Shown here: positions 1 through 12,279 of the stretch, piece by piece
Position numbering within the stretch: position 1 is the first letter of the stretch
Layout: each line of letters begins with the position of its first letter
Source: Stromatinia cepivora
Lineage: Eukaryota; Ascomycota; Leotiomycetes; Helotiales; Sclerotiniaceae
Direction: 5' to 3'
Assembly (NCBI GenBank): GCA_014898415.1
Contig: RCTD01000042.1
Span: forward strand, 1 to 64,000
DNA length: 64,000 nucleotides
Translations under genes and position numbers: made by a program
Notes under the pieces: generated by a model
What the model saw: the letters and a program-made list of their open reading frames with translations, nothing else
Told to the model about the DNA's origin: nothing
The model's database searches: none

Positions 1-1540
1 CTTCGTTTTCCTGTCTATTTTTTTCGGTTCCTTCACTTACTCTCTCTCGTTCCTTTCCTTTCTGCGTGGGTATCTGTCTCTGTCCTCGTAACTGTCCTTG
101 CGCCTGACCCTGAACTCGAGCCTGATCCCGACTTTGAGCCTGCTCCAACGCATTCTGATATCCCATATTCTGTTGATGTTCCCTACTATCCCTATACATC
201 TGATATGGATTATCAACTATCGTAGCGTTCATGCGGCGAGCTTGCGCTAATTGTTGTGCGTATTGTGTTTGTGCTTGTGGTTGATTGATTGTATAAGGAT
301 TTGGTGAACTTGAACTGCTGTTGTTGGTGGAGGAATTGTTGCGGTGGTGATAGGATTGGGTGGGTGCAGGGCCATTGAGTGGAAGGTTGTAAGGTGCTGT
401 GTTTGAGTGCCAACTGCCTTGGCCTTGTTCATGTCCTTGAGGAATATTCATAGAGGTAGCCGGAGCAGTCAAATTGAACGGAGGTGTACTCATTGCACTA
501 AATCCATTCGAATTGGCCCTTTCATTCGTATTAGGCGTACTCATTGGACTAACAATCCCCTCACTACCACTCATACTCATCCCTTCACTTCTTCCTGCAA
601 TCGAACCTCCATTTGAGTCACTTCTTCTACCTACCTCTCTCCCATCTAACTCAATAATCGTAAAACCCAATCCAGGCCGATATGCAGGTCGTGAACTAGT
701 CCCGGGTAGAACATGGAAAGCTGGATGTAAGGATTCGGGAGGTGGTGTTAGGGATGATTTTTCAGGGTCGGAAGAGAGTGGTTTATCGTGTTCGTGATCT
801 TCTGGTGATTCGGGGATAGGAGTGGGATGAATGATGTGGTTTGCGGGGATGGGTGCGGAAATTTGGGATTCGGTCATTGAGGGGCCTCCGGGTGGTGATG
901 TTGAGGGTGGGGATTTACTACTGCTGCGAGTTTCTATCCAAAGGAGATTAATTAGTTCAAATTTCCCTACATTGCCAAAATATCACAGGGTTAAAGTAAC
1001 ATAAAAAAAACCCAGAAAACTTACTTCCACCAAACGGCGCAAAAACATCCCCCAATCCCAACCCTCCCAACCCAGAAAACCCACCACTCGGACTTCTACT
1101 CATCCTCGTACTACTGGGAGTTTGTAACGTCTTTCCCGTCGTAGTATAAAACTGAATGGTCTCAGGATCTGGACTTTCTGGTTCTGCAAACATCCTCTCT
1201 CTATCTTGCTTTTTCTTTTGTCGGAAGCAGAAACAACAAAATGCAGCCATAGCGAAACAAATTAGAGCGATACCGCCAACGATAGCTCCGGCTATGATGG
1301 GTGTTGAATTTGAGGAATTGGGGTGAGTAGTTGATTCTGCTAGGATGGTTGGGGAGCTTGATGGAGTTTGGGTTGTAATGACTGGGTGGCTGACGGTTGT
1401 GGTTAAGAGGATAGTGCTGGGTGTTGGTGTCTGTAGTGTAATTTGTGAGGATTCGGTTGTTTGAGATGATGTAGTTGATGTAGAAGAAGAAGAAGAAGAA
1501 GAAGAAGAAGAAGAAGAAGAAGAAGAAGAAGAAGAAGAAG

Positions 1541-1571
<31 letters not shown>

Positions 1572-1805
1572 GGTTTCTGTAGAAGGAGAGGACGTAGACT
1601 TAGAAGAAGTTGTAGAAGAACTCGATGCGCCAACTGCAGCGGTACTTGAATCTGGACATTCTGATACTGAACATGCATCTACAGAACAACAACCCCGAAA
1701 GTTATTCTCAGTGCAGACATACCATAGTTGTCCGCTCGCACATTCACGAGAGTCTCGTATGACAAGGAATTCATTGAATGTACCGATATCTACATTGAGA
1801 TACAT
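1..1805 (-). CDS. Ser-rich single-pass membrane protein, partial (C-terminus beyond window start)
   Basis: Two exons are visible: 1805-1025 and 933-1, with an intron at 1024-934 (donor GTAAGT, CTAAT branch site, acceptor GGATAG, phase 1). The second exon stays open to the edge, giving at least 571 residues. The start sits in the context CATCAAAATG. Residues about 20-52 form a small Cys-rich ectodomain with the pattern WYVC...GCCSVDAC...CPD, a type I associate with surface proteins of filamentous ascomycetes. A long Ser/Thr stretch follows (poly-Ser from a TTC repeat), then one membrane segment at about residues 169-192 and a basic stop-transfer RQKKK. The cytoplasmic tail is Ser/Pro/Asn-rich and then Gln-rich. 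The layout resembles Wsc/Mid2-type wall-stress sensors, but no WSC domain or signal peptide is visible, so a sensor role is inference. An upstream exon encoding a signal peptide is possible. Confidence 0.75.
1482..1570. repeat. (GAA)n microsatellite inside a coding exon
   Basis: About 29 uninterrupted GAA units on the plus strand are read on the minus strand as TCT, giving a poly-Ser run in the membrane protein's stalk. Unit changes are in multiples of three, so length variation would keep the frame and change only stalk length. Confidence 0.95.
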
Positions 1806-3963
1806 TTTGATGACTTAATATCGATGGGAAGCTTGATTGAAAGAAGATACCAAATAACGAATCCCAAATCAAGCATTGACTGGAACTCGAAAAGAAGGAG
1901 GGAAGAAATCAAATGAGAGATTCAAAATCAAGTCTTGAGCCGAACTCGATTGCCAAAGAGATGAAGGAAAGATTGAAGTTGAAAATATCTTGAGAAGTAT
2001 ATGACTTCATAGATGACTTCTTCAAAGTGTTTGTATGTCGATATAAATTTGATGTGCCGAGGATATGAAGGTGAATTATGAGATGATGTAACTAACCAAC
2101 CTTGATCAAATCAGGCAGTGCAGGTGTTTTCCTTTCCTCCTCTTCCAATCTCCTCAAAAGTGAATATTTAAAAAAAAAACTAAAAAAAACTAAAATGAGC
2201 ATGGGAAATGTCAACTCATATGTAAATGTATCGGTGTATCGGATTAGACGTCGTTATGTTATCAACATAAAACAAAACAACCAACAGTTGGACAACTCTA
2301 CCAAAGAAAAATCTAAGAAATTTCTAATTGTAAGTGTAAGTACTTGGGAAGATATGTAAATCAAAATGAGGAAAAATCTGATTATGGCTTGTGAGACAAA
2401 TGATCAATATATAAAAAGGTCTCTCGGGTGGTCTTTTTTGTATGGCACAGCACAGCTTTGGATTCGATGCTACTTTACATGGATAGGTTATTGGAAGTCC
2501 TGCATATGATCTTGATACTAGAAATTCATCCGACATTTGAACAATTGCCTAATGAAGATATGAAGACATGAAGACATTCCCGATTTAGTATGGGTGCAAT
2601 CAAGAGTGTAACATCTTGACTGGATTCGATATTGATATCATGTCATTCGAATGATCAAAAGCACAGCCGGAATATTGATCCAACCTCACTCAATTGAAGT
2701 GAAGTCTTCAATCTTTTAAACTGGAAGAGATCTCCCCGCTCTTACATGTAATCGCAAATTAAGGTAACCTTACTACTAATCTTGATCGGGTAATGGCGCT
2801 TAATATTTGAAAAATGGTTGGTTGTTAAGTTATTTCGAGAATTTGCTCGGACCCCTTCCTCTAGTTCCTAGATACCTAGCAGTAGGGACGGTACCTAGTA
2901 ATGTGGCACAACATATCTCAGCCCCGATAGATCCGAATCTATACCCCTGGCGTCTACCCCTCCAATCCCAAATATAACCTCACATCACAACGCGGCACAG
3001 AAGCGCAGCAACTATTTCTTACTCACCGTTTCGCACCCATGATTTTTTAAATTCAAGGGTGTCTGTTATAGGACATGATAGAGTTTAGAAGCGCTTTGTT
3101 CATCGAAAAATACCGATGGTTTGGTAAGATACTCCGTCATTTACGGATACGGTTTAAGCCTAGCGAAGATTACTTAGGCTTGTGTTTATTATATTATTGA
3201 GGTAATCTTAGATCGAATTTTCAAAGCATGCATATATATATTTATTGTAAACTACGCCTCTTATATATATATATACATTTGTTGTGAACTACGCCTCTTA
3301 CATATACATAAGTTACAGATACGAAAGGAAAGACATAAATCCTTCCGAGGTCATGACCCGGATTCCGATGAGAGCAGATCGCATCTAAGATAAGGTATCG
3401 ATTTATACATGGCAAATATAACACCATATTTGAATCGAAAGATGGAATTATTACTCAGTAGACTTTGAACCAGTATGAATTTGACGAGATGGTGGAGAAT
3501 GAGAGTAGTGAAAGTTGAAGTAAATGGCAACCGAAATTTTGCATGCATCATCAAACTTCACTTCTTCAGATATGCAACACAAATTTCGTTTTCTTGATGT
3601 CACGTGAATACAATCCGGTAATCATTATGATTGGTTAGCGACCTCTGTCAACAGTATTAGCGCCCAAGCATCGCCTTCACATCACCCGAATATGATCTGA
3701 TCCAAACTCGAAAAACGTACCACTCTGACAACATAGCCAGATAATTTAACGGCAGCATGCTCAAAAATATAAAGTTATCGTTTGGTTTGAAATCGCAATG
3801 CTCCGATGGGCTGATATCTATCATCCTACGTGATGAGTTTCGGGGGTATATGAACTCTGCGTATACCCCAGGATGTCTACCATACATTTCTTAACCTACT
3901 TATCTTGTATACCGTCAACAAATCAGTCAAAACAATACCAAAAAAAAAACAAGAGGCATTATC
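1806..3963. other. Intergenic region with a small direct repeat
   Basis: I see no convincing gene in this 2.1-kb stretch. The short open frames lack coding-like composition, introns or recognisable motifs. The stretch probably holds the divergent promoters of the membrane protein (leftward) and the protoglobin gene (rightward). The only structure noted is the direct repeat at 3246-3306. Confidence 0.6.
3246..3306. repeat. Short direct repeat, two 24-bp copies
   Basis: Two copies of a unit containing AACTACGCCTCTTA followed by TA-rich DNA begin at 3246 and 3283, so the period is 37 bp. They differ by two transitions. The function is unknown. Confidence 0.7.
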
Positions 3964-4858
3964 ATGGCTTCAAGAGCAAGACTACATATTGATCGGAAAG
4001 AACTTTACACGGACCTAGAAGCACGAATTCATTATTTACACTCCTTCCTTGACTTTAGTTCACGTTAGTCCCGACATACAAATCCACCTACTAGGTAATT
4101 ACATACTGAAATGATTCGAATAGGAGATATAGAAGCCCTTATATATGGTTCAAAATATATCAAACAACTCATACCAGCCGTCGTGAACATCGTATACAGA
4201 AAACTTCTCCAATATGATATCACATCACGTGCTTTCACTACTCGTAGCACTAGTTATGAGGGTTCATTAGATGAGATGCCGGATGAGGACAGTCCTCAGA
4301 TTTTACATCGAAAAATGGTTTGTTTTTTTCTATACTTATACCATCGGTCAATTGGGCTAAGAATTTCCGTAGTTCCTAAGAGGATATCTCCATAAACTCT
4401 GTTCAGATCCAAGCCAAATGGAATTCTGGGAATACCTCGATAAAGTCGGAATGATGCACGTAGGACGCGGTCGTAAACATCCTTTACATGTCGAATACGT
4501 TCATATAGGAGCTTGTCTTGCATTTATCCAAGATATAATTTTCGAAGCAGTTCTCTCGCATCCAAAACTTAGGATGGAGAAAAAAATTGCGATTGTGAAA
4601 GCAATTGGAAAGGTACTATGGATTCAAAATGATCTATTTGCGAAATGGTATGTGAGGGATGGTGATGAATTTGCGGAGGAGATGGAGGAGGTTATGGTGG
4701 AGAGGGAGGGTTGGTTGAAAGGGAAACAAGTCATTGATGGAGAGGGAAAGTCTGAGGGAGATGGCGAGGGGAATGGCGAGAAGGCACCTATGGATGAAAA
4801 AACGAAAGAAGCTCCAACGTCTTGTCCATTTGCCGGATTTCAGGTTGGGAAGGAATAG
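3964..4858 (+). CDS. Protoglobin-domain haem protein (three exons)
   Basis: Exons are 3964-4063, 4124-4317 and 4373-4858, with introns of 60 and 55 bp (donors GTTAGT and GTTTGT; acceptors AATAG and CGTAG). The product is 259 residues. From about residue 8 to 205 it reads as a protoglobin/globin-sensor fold: an N-terminal helix with EARIHYLHSFLDFS, then DIEALIYGSKYIKQLIPAVV, an FWEYLDKVGMMHVG helix, HVEYVHIGACLAFIQD, and a C-terminal WIQNDLFAKWYV helix. In this family a His on the F helix binds haem iron, and His142 in VHIG is the best candidate here (inference). The acidic, Lys-rich tail ends in a CPFAG-containing segment. No transmitter domain follows, so this is a single-domain protoglobin. 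Such proteins bind O2, CO or NO, but the physiological role in fungi is not known to me. The alternative acceptor at 4404-4406 (CAG) puts the third exon out of frame with the GTTTGT donor. Confidence 0.82.
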
Positions 4859-5588
4859 TACCATGCTCAATATTTGGGTTTTACTGGGGAAAATACACTC
4901 TTCTCCTGGGTTATTGCACCAATAAATCTCAATATTTGAGATAAACTAGCATCTGAGTCCAATGTCTAGTTTTACTACGGCATTGGAGAGCTCTTCGTGG
5001 GACATCGGGCTAATCTACATTAATGTCCAACTTTCAATAGAACAACAAAGTCCCAATGATTGGGCTTCACTTGGAGAATGCGGGCTTTCCCCTACGCTAG
5101 AAATATTTTCTCTCATGTATGAACAAAGGAGTTCGGTTGTAAATGTTTTTGTACATGTTTTCATGAATAACCAACGGTCATTCAATAGTTGTACTTGTGT
5201 TTCAAACAGTATAAATTTCTCTAAAGCTACAAGTTCCGCTTCATCTCCATTGAAGAGACCAGTATTATCTAACTGAGTTCTTTAGTATAGGGGGGTTAAT
5301 TGATCAATATTGTTACGGTCCTAAGGTCATTCGTTCGCTATAGCTATTGGAATAGGGATTTTCACGCGGCGGAATTGATATACCGAGGTGGAAGTTGTGC
5401 TATCGCTGTATTTTAGATTTAGATATTTAATAGGTGCTTGGGTTCCGTTTCTTAAGTTCTTACACATCCGCTTTTATATTCATCCTCGATAATCCAATAT
5501 CAATCTCCCAAAAACATGTCTTCCAGATATCAATCTCAAACGTCTATCGTCCAGTTCGGCCCTACATCCTTGATATATACCACCAAGC
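4859..5588 (+). other. Intergenic region, no gene seen
   Basis: This probably contains the 3' UTR of the protoglobin gene and the promoter of the BTB relic. A 104-codon open frame at 4962-5276 has no recognisable motif, and I do not call it a gene. Confidence 0.5.
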
Positions 5589-6292
5589 ATGCAACCCAAA
5601 AGACCGAAACCTCATACCACAACCTCTTTTCCAAATAACCCAATCATATATCGAAATCCCGGTCAAAAGTGCGATGTCCGTATCACGATTTTTGGTCAGG
5701 AGTATCATGTTCATTCCGTATTTCAAAACTTTATTCGTACCTTTTTAGTAAGTTTGTGGATCTGCGATATTGACGGGAGACTGAGACTGAGTTTGATAAA
5801 AATGCGCTTTGTAAATATGAGTATGCGGCTATTATCAATGGGGAATGGGGAATGGGGGCTTGAAACTGTTTAGATTTTTATTATTTGGAAAGTAAAGGTT
5901 ATCTATTTGGACTAATAATAATAATGATATAATAAACACGAGAAAATCATCCCGACGAAACACGACTCAAAAAAATTGGGATTTCCTCCTCAAAAAATCC
6001 CCCAAAAAATCTATCTACATCAAAGCTCTCGCCTTAACAATCTCCCCAAAGCCATGTATCAACGTATCATCGTCCCATTACCCTATCCCCATTCTTCAAA
6101 TTCGCAGATACTACCCATCTCGCTGATTTCTACTGCGCTCTTCTAATTCTTTCCGCATCTGTTGATACAATTCTTGTTAATCTCATCATACCTCTTAATC
6201 GAAATTCTGAAGATTTACCCCGTCAGAGAAAAATAAATGTTAGGGAGATGCTTCGAAAATCATGTGATTGTTGTGTAGATATCGGAGGATAG
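5589..6292 (+). pseudogene. Decayed BTB/POZ-domain gene
   Basis: The start of a BTB domain is clear: from the ATG at 5589 the frame reads to CDVRITIFGQEYHVHSVF and stops being BTB-like at 5747, where GTAAGT could be a donor. A second in-frame piece (about 5805-5863, with CKYEYAAIING) can be reached from that donor but ends in TGA. A third piece at 6038-6292 carries YHRPITL and HLADFYCALLILSASVDTIL, which match the C-terminal part of the large Leotiomycete BTB family, and ends in TAG. The DNA between pieces two and three has no clean frame. BTB proteins are usually adaptors for Cul3 ligases, although most fungal members of this expanded family are uncharacterised. A real gene with several introns is less likely than a degraded paralogue. 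Confidence 0.6.
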
Positions 6293-7123
6293 TTTCATAT
6301 AAAACGCTAGCTCACTGCATGTATCTGTATGCGAGGCAGAATTTCAATTCCGGCATGTATTCAGAATCCAGATTGATAGAAATAAGACGCTAAAAGGTAT
6401 GAATGACTAGACTAATACTAAGAGACGGCGATGGTGTAGCTTCGATGTAATTTTATGGTGAATAATTGTAAGAGAGAAAATATCAAAACTCTATCTAATC
6501 AACTCTTGAAATTGTAGATAATATGCCCGATTGCTATTTAGTAAAATTAGGGACTCGAAAAATGGTTATTGATGGAGTTATAGTGTAGTTGCTACTTCGG
6601 AGGTCTTGTGATCCAGGGTAGAGTCTGAGATGGATGGAGGTTTCGCTTAATTAGATGAACGTGGTGACTTGGGGGTTGAAGCTAAGTGAGTAATTTCACG
6701 GATTGATCATGTTGAGATCAATTATCGGGCTATAACTCAGTAACTGCATTTTGAATATTCAGTTTTAAACATCCAGAGCACTAGATGAACTGCTGTGCGC
6801 TTGGTGTAGTTATAAAGGAATAATCTTAGAGATTAATAACCGAATAAGAAATAAGAGAATTATGTTGGAAAAGGAAAGAGTCTTTGTGGATGAATTACTA
6901 TTTTAGATAGAAAATAAGTATGTGATTAGCTATACAATACTCCATAGTCAGAGCCTAACAATCAATTCGGAAGATTAGAGATAAAACCATCATATTAGTT
7001 CGTCCAATTACATTATCCATTGAAGCATTCGATCTATACAACTTATTGTCTAAGGAGAGGTAAAACTTTGAAAGGCACGATACTACGCATTTGAATACAT
7101 GCTAGAACTCAAGTGAATGCTTA
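6293..7123. other. Moderately AT-rich spacer, no gene seen
   Basis: I find no coding frame or repeat here. It ends at the TA dinucleotide (7122-7123) that flanks the Tc1/mariner element. Confidence 0.5.
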
Positions 7124-7308
7124 TAGTACTAGTCAACTTATATTACCCCACAACCTAATTTCAGTTTTTTTATATATTCAATATCTATCTTTCAATTTAA
7201 TTATAAAATCAACCATTAATTATTATAATCTAAAATTTGAATATATTGAAGTTCTATATCTATACTATTCCCCCCAAAAAATTCAAATCCTTATCGTCTC
7301 ATAATTAA

Positions 7309-7931
7309 TCAATATTTTGTATGCCAATCCCCTATTGTGATATAGACCTCAATTCTATCAGGCATATTCGCTTCTAATTTATCGAATAATTCTTGATCTA
7401 ATATATCCCAAATTATTTGTAAACAATTCTCTAATTTTTGTTTAATATATTCCGATTCGCTTTTATCAATTGCAATATTAGGAAATATTTTATATAACCT
7501 TATTTTTAAAGCCTATCAAATATATTCAATAAAATTAAAATCAAAAGAATAAGGAGATTAATCCTTTAATATTAAGATCCTTTTCTTTTGAAATTAATCC
7601 TGTATTTTATAAATACAATAAATAGAAGCATTATTTTGTATAAATTCATACCCTAGATTTAATCTTTCAAAAACAAGGTCTATTTTAATATCAAAGACCT
7701 CGAAATATAAATTAGTATTATATTTATATTTCTTATTCTCAAAATCTTTATCCATTATATATAGATTGCTTTTTTTAAGATTCTAAAAGCCTTTTCAGAT
7801 TATAACCTTTATATTTTTATTCGTATTATATATTTGAACCATTCTAGATTCCCATTTCTGAACAGAAATGTAGAAGTACTATTTTCTTCTTTTACCCTGT
7901 CCCCGCTTTATAAAGCATTCATTGCTTTATA
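7309..7931 (-). pseudogene. Tc1/mariner transposase, catalytic C-terminal part
   Basis: On the minus strand near 7560-7490 a RIP-mutated version of the SPDLNPIE motif is readable (SPYSFDFNFIEYI), which lies just before the last acidic residue of the DDE/D triad region. The frame then runs through LDQELFDKLEANMPDRIE and GDWHTKY to a stop at 7311-7309, a typical C-terminus for the family. Several TGA/TAG codons replace Trp or Gln/Arg codons, as RIP would produce. Confidence 0.75.
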
Positions 7932-7936
7932 CAATT

Positions 7937-8218
7937 TGTGACGCACAAGAGCCGTAGTAGAGCTGAATAAACAGGGTCAATTATGTTCTTTAGAATCTAC
8001 AATTGAAGAACTATGGTTCGTAAGGAGCGATTAGATATATCTATACAAATACTTATTCATAGGCTATAGGGCTGTGTGTATATATTATTAGGGTCATTAT
8101 TCTATTATACTAAATCGTATGAATTATAACGTATGTATACGGACGATCAGCTTATTAATTGATATGGAAGATAAGAGGTATTATATGGTTAACCTTTTAT
8201 AATTTACGATTTGTAATA
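7937..8218 (-). repeat. Gypsy 3' LTR
   Basis: 282 bp. It aligns end to end with 22560-22841, and the differences I checked are transitions. It is preceded by the CAATT target duplication at 7932-7936. Confidence 0.88.
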
Positions 8219-8309
8219 TTATTCCCTTCTTCGGAAAAGCTCGCTCTTGAACGTTTCATTCCTTTGTTCCATTACTATTTTATCGGAAATCAGATTTTGT
8301 GAAGGTTTA

Positions 8310-8640
8310 TGAGCTCTAAATCAATTAGATTGATCATTTTGGTTGATTTGATCAATTTACTGGAAATTGATTAAATTGATTAAAATTATCGACCAAATTG
8401 ATCAAAATGACGAATGAATTGATCAAATCGATCAAATTGTTTATCAATTGGTTAAATTAATATTGATTCATATTTTCTTTAATTTAAAGAACTTTTAAAA
8501 AGAAAAAGTTTTAATAGAAAAGGGAAAGAGATTGAATTATGGTATAGTGATAATGAATAATTAATATAATCAATTCCGAAATCGATTAAGTTAATTGATC
8601 AAATTGATTAAATCAGCCAAATTGAATGAAATCGATAAGG
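8310..8640. repeat. GATCAAATT-type degenerate repeats in the gypsy 3' region
   Basis: Many head-to-tail and inverted copies of TTGATCAAATTGATTAA-like words, interrupted by an AT-rich stretch at about 8460-8570. They lie just inside the gypsy 3' LTR. Similar tracts recur at 56440-56720 and 58190-58290. No function is evident. Confidence 0.7.
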
Positions 8641-9599
8641 GTGATGTTATATTTCGTTTTTATTATATTCAAACTTTCTTTTGTATAATTTTTGAAATAA
8701 TTATAAATATAAATTTTTTGAAATATATTGCCTTTGTATTGTTTTGGTGATGGTAGTTTGTTTATTGTATGGAATTTGGGCTATATATATATACAATCAA
8801 ATTCCTTTGAATTTATATGAGTTTTTGATTTTTTCATAATTGTATATATATGTATTATTATAAAATCATAATATCTAGTCTATTGTATTGAAGAATACTT
8901 TTCTTTTCTTTGATTTTATAGATGAATTATTATCTATATGATTATAATTATCTTTTCTGTTCTTATAGAGCTTTATTTAATCAATTAGTCGATTAGGAGG
9001 ACCAAATAATATTGGATTAATCAAATGAAAATCGTGTAAAAGGTATAATGATGTTTTAAGATCGGAAACAGGATATCAAATAAGATCGGTATTGCTATTA
9101 AGCTACAAAACTCTGTATAATAGGGTTTTTCGTATTTTCTTTATTACTAAAACCTTTTTCATTTCTTATTCCGAATCATCAGTTATATTAATAGGCAAAG
9201 ATGATTCGAGTATCTGATCAGGAAGAGGATCGTTATATGCCTTATATAATCGATCTAGAGGGAAAACAAAATGAATTTTCATTATAATCGGGAGTTCGAG
9301 TTTAAAAGAGTTTTCAAATCGATTAATAATCTTGAATCTTCTTTAAATTAGGAAGTTTAGTTTTTTGAATAATCTCTAAATAGAATAACTTTTTATATTG
9401 AATTATATATAATCTTCGATATCGAAATCGATTTTATATCGATAAGTATTTATAGATTTCGATATCTTGGCTTGAATATATAATAAACCTTCTTTTGTTT
9501 ATACGAAAGTTAATTTATTGTATTTTATATATATATAGATATTATATATATTTATATTATTTGTTAATTTATTAATATCTTCTTTTTATTCTTATATAT

Positions 9600-10150
9600 A
9601 TTTCGGTATATGTTTGTATAAGGTTTTGTAAGGTGTAAATCTTTCTAAGGAGTTGTATAGAAGAATAAATTGTGTGTAATTCATTATAGATAGGAATTCT
9701 GATCAATTGTTTTGATAGTAATTAACAAATAATCTTAATTATTGTTAAAAGTATTAATTATAGATTTTAATTTGATTATCGATTTAGGGATGATAAGTAA
9801 TGGATAATTTGAAATTGGTTTTTAGGATTTGATTGAATTCTTTTTAGAATTATAATATAAATTAAGGGCCGCGATTTGATATTATAATATTAAAAGGATT
9901 ATAATATTAATATATATAATAAAAATATAATTGTATTTGAACTCGAATATTGATTAATTTGTGATAAGGTATAGAAATAGTTTGTTTTATTAATCGATCA
10001 ATAATGATTAAAATGTTATTATATTTGTATTTATCCTTATTAAAATTGTAATAATCTATAATAATATATTATCATATTCGATTAAGAATCGGAAATGGAT
10101 ACAATAAATCGGGGGTACAATTATATAAAACGGAACTGTATTTATAGATA
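9600..10150 (-). pseudogene. Gypsy integrase core domain relic
   Basis: The minus-strand reading gives DKYKYNNILIIIDRLIKQ, then ISNRGP (a RIP form of VSDRGPQF), then LSITYHP. These are in the order expected for a Ty3/gypsy integrase catalytic core. It is cut at 10159/15643 by the copia insertion, and its N-terminal zinc-binding part lies at 15695-15955. Confidence 0.75.
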
Positions 10151-10159
10151 TAACAATTA

Positions 10160-10325
10160 TGTTGGAAATGAGGCCATCATAGGATTAGAATTGAGGTCAC
10201 GAGACCACAATGATGCACAGACCATATTTGGGGATAACCTCAATTCTACTCTTATTAGAATTATAAATCCTTAATTCAACCTATATAATCAATAATACTA
10301 TTATTTCCTGTATCAAAAGTTAACA
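10160..10325 (+). repeat. Copia 5' LTR (copy 1)
   Basis: 166 bp. It begins TGTTGGAAAT and ends AAAAGTTAACA. It is aligned over its full length with 15477-15642 and 60565-60730. Confidence 0.92.
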
Positions 10326-11834
10326 AATTATAAGATCTAGTTGCACAATAATAATTAGAAAACAAAGCAAATCGAGAAAGGATTAGTATAACTAATAGGG
10401 GTAGAATAAAGTGAAAATCAAAGTTTTCATATAATATTATCGAAATAAAGTTGAAATATAATAATACAATTTATAATTTACAATATCACAAATCAAAGCG
10501 GAGAACAATTTGTACAATACCGATACAGAATTATAACAGAAGCGAAAAGCAAGTTCGCATAGTTATAAGAAAATATATTATAATACGATCTTACAAATTC
10601 TTTTATTATTTTATTTTTATATTTCTTTATTATTTTGAATTTATTTGTTATATATTTTTTTTTTAAAACTGTTTTAAAAATCTGAAGATTATCTTCGATA
10701 TTTATCAAATAATAAGAAACCTTTATAATATTGGAATCAAACAATCCTTCGAAATTTGATCAAAACAATTATAAGCGATGATTCAAACAAACAAAGATAT
10801 AATTGAAAAGAAAAAAATAGTTTTATACAATTGATCAAATATTAAACAAATATATACAGATTGCAGAATCCAATATAGTATCTGTCTACAAAATCAATAA
10901 TCGTATATATTACAATATCAAATTGAAATCGGAATATTTAAAGAACAAAATGAATATATTATCGTATATTTGCATAATACTCAATGATAACAATGAAGTT
11001 CTTACCGACAAATATTCAACAGTATATACATTCTGGAGATACTTTAAATCAAAATATATTAGAATCAATGTAGTTATAACTAATATATATATAACAATAA
11101 TCCAGAATTTCAAATTCTAATCCAATATCCATCCCGATATAATCATTATCGAAGTCTGGGATAAACTAAAAGAATATAAAAGGAAATTAGGAATTATAAA
11201 CGAAAACTATTGATTAATATATCAAGATATTACCTTGTTTTTGGTTTTAATATATAATCTTCCAATCGATTATCAAAAAGTAATGGATATATTGGATATC
11301 CAAATCAGTTTTAGTATCAATAATAAGATCAAGTATTTATAGATTAAGGAATTTCGTTTTAAGGATAAATCAGAATTAATACAAATTACAAAAAGATCTA
11401 AGTATACTTTTCGATATCAAAAATCAGATTTCGAGATTCTAAACAATATTTGCAATCTATATCAAAGAAAAAATCATTATATATAAGATTACCTGTATTT
11501 AATACGAGTCAACAAATTCCTTTGCAATTATCTTTATCATCAAAAGAGAAGAAGATCATCGAATCCAAAGAAGATCCATTTCAATAAGAAAGACTAAATA
11601 TATTCTGTTAACAATACTTTTGAATCAGATTCTGATATTGAAGATATGATAAAAGAAGATTATAATTTAATAAAGGAAATTATTAATAAAACTTCCTCTA
11701 ATAAATAATATACCGATATAAACACTTCTTCATATATGTTTGATCAACCTTTATTATTCAGATCAATAGAATCTATTATTAAACGAAAGATAAAGATTAA
11801 TAAAGGAATGATGTATTATCGCTATTAGGGTTTA

Positions 11835-12188
11835 GTGAATATAGTATACAAAAATAATTCTAAGATATTACTTTCAAATATATTATATATATCAAAGCTA
11901 AAAGTAAACTTGCTATCAGGAAAAAGGATCTATAAAATAGGACTGCAAAAGGAATTCAATTTTCATCATATATATTTCAAGAAGGATAATAAAAAAGTCA
12001 TTTGTACTAAAATGCAAGATAGAATGTATATAGTTTTATATATGACCAAAGGATATGAGGATATAGCTTTCTATTCTAATGTATATCAAAATGATCAGGA
12101 AAAAGGCTTTTCTTCAAAGATAATCAATAGTATCAAAGGTATCGATAACAAATTAATATTCAAGGAGAAAAAGAGATACCTATTATAA
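11835..12188 (+). pseudogene. Copia gag-pre-integrase region
   Basis: A 117-codon open piece containing ILLSNILYISKLKVNLLSG, the stretch that follows the copia protease and leads into the integrase zinc-binding region. It is bounded by stops, and weak gag-like frames precede it from about 10780. Confidence 0.7.
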
Positions 12189-12279
12189 TATCGAAGATTC
12201 AACCATTTAGATCCAGACAAGATCAAGAATCTATATAAGGTATTCAATATAACCAAATCGATAAAAATCCCAATTGAAT

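Noticed and set aside
474..797. 107-codon plus-strand frame
   Set aside because: Antisense shadow of the second exon of the minus-strand membrane protein, which has the continuous coding frame.
1403..1678. Poly-Leu minus-strand frame
   Set aside because: It is the (GAA)n microsatellite read in another phase of the membrane-protein exon.
2102..2359. 85-codon frame in the intergenic region
   Set aside because: Lys/Asn-rich, starts in an A-rich tract, and has no motif or supporting splice signals.
4318..4406. Longer second intron of the protoglobin gene ending at CAG 4404-4406
   Set aside because: With the GTTTGT donor it shifts the frame; the shorter intron ending at 4372 keeps frame and adds family-like sequence.
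8310..8640. GATCAA repeats as a CRISPR-like or centromeric array
   Set aside because: Unit and spacing are irregular, there are no unique spacers, and they lie just inside a gypsy LTR.
10923..11120. 65-codon frames on both strands at 10.9-11.1 kb (and 61.3-61.5 kb)
   Set aside because: They lie in the decayed gag region of the two copia copies and are not independent genes.
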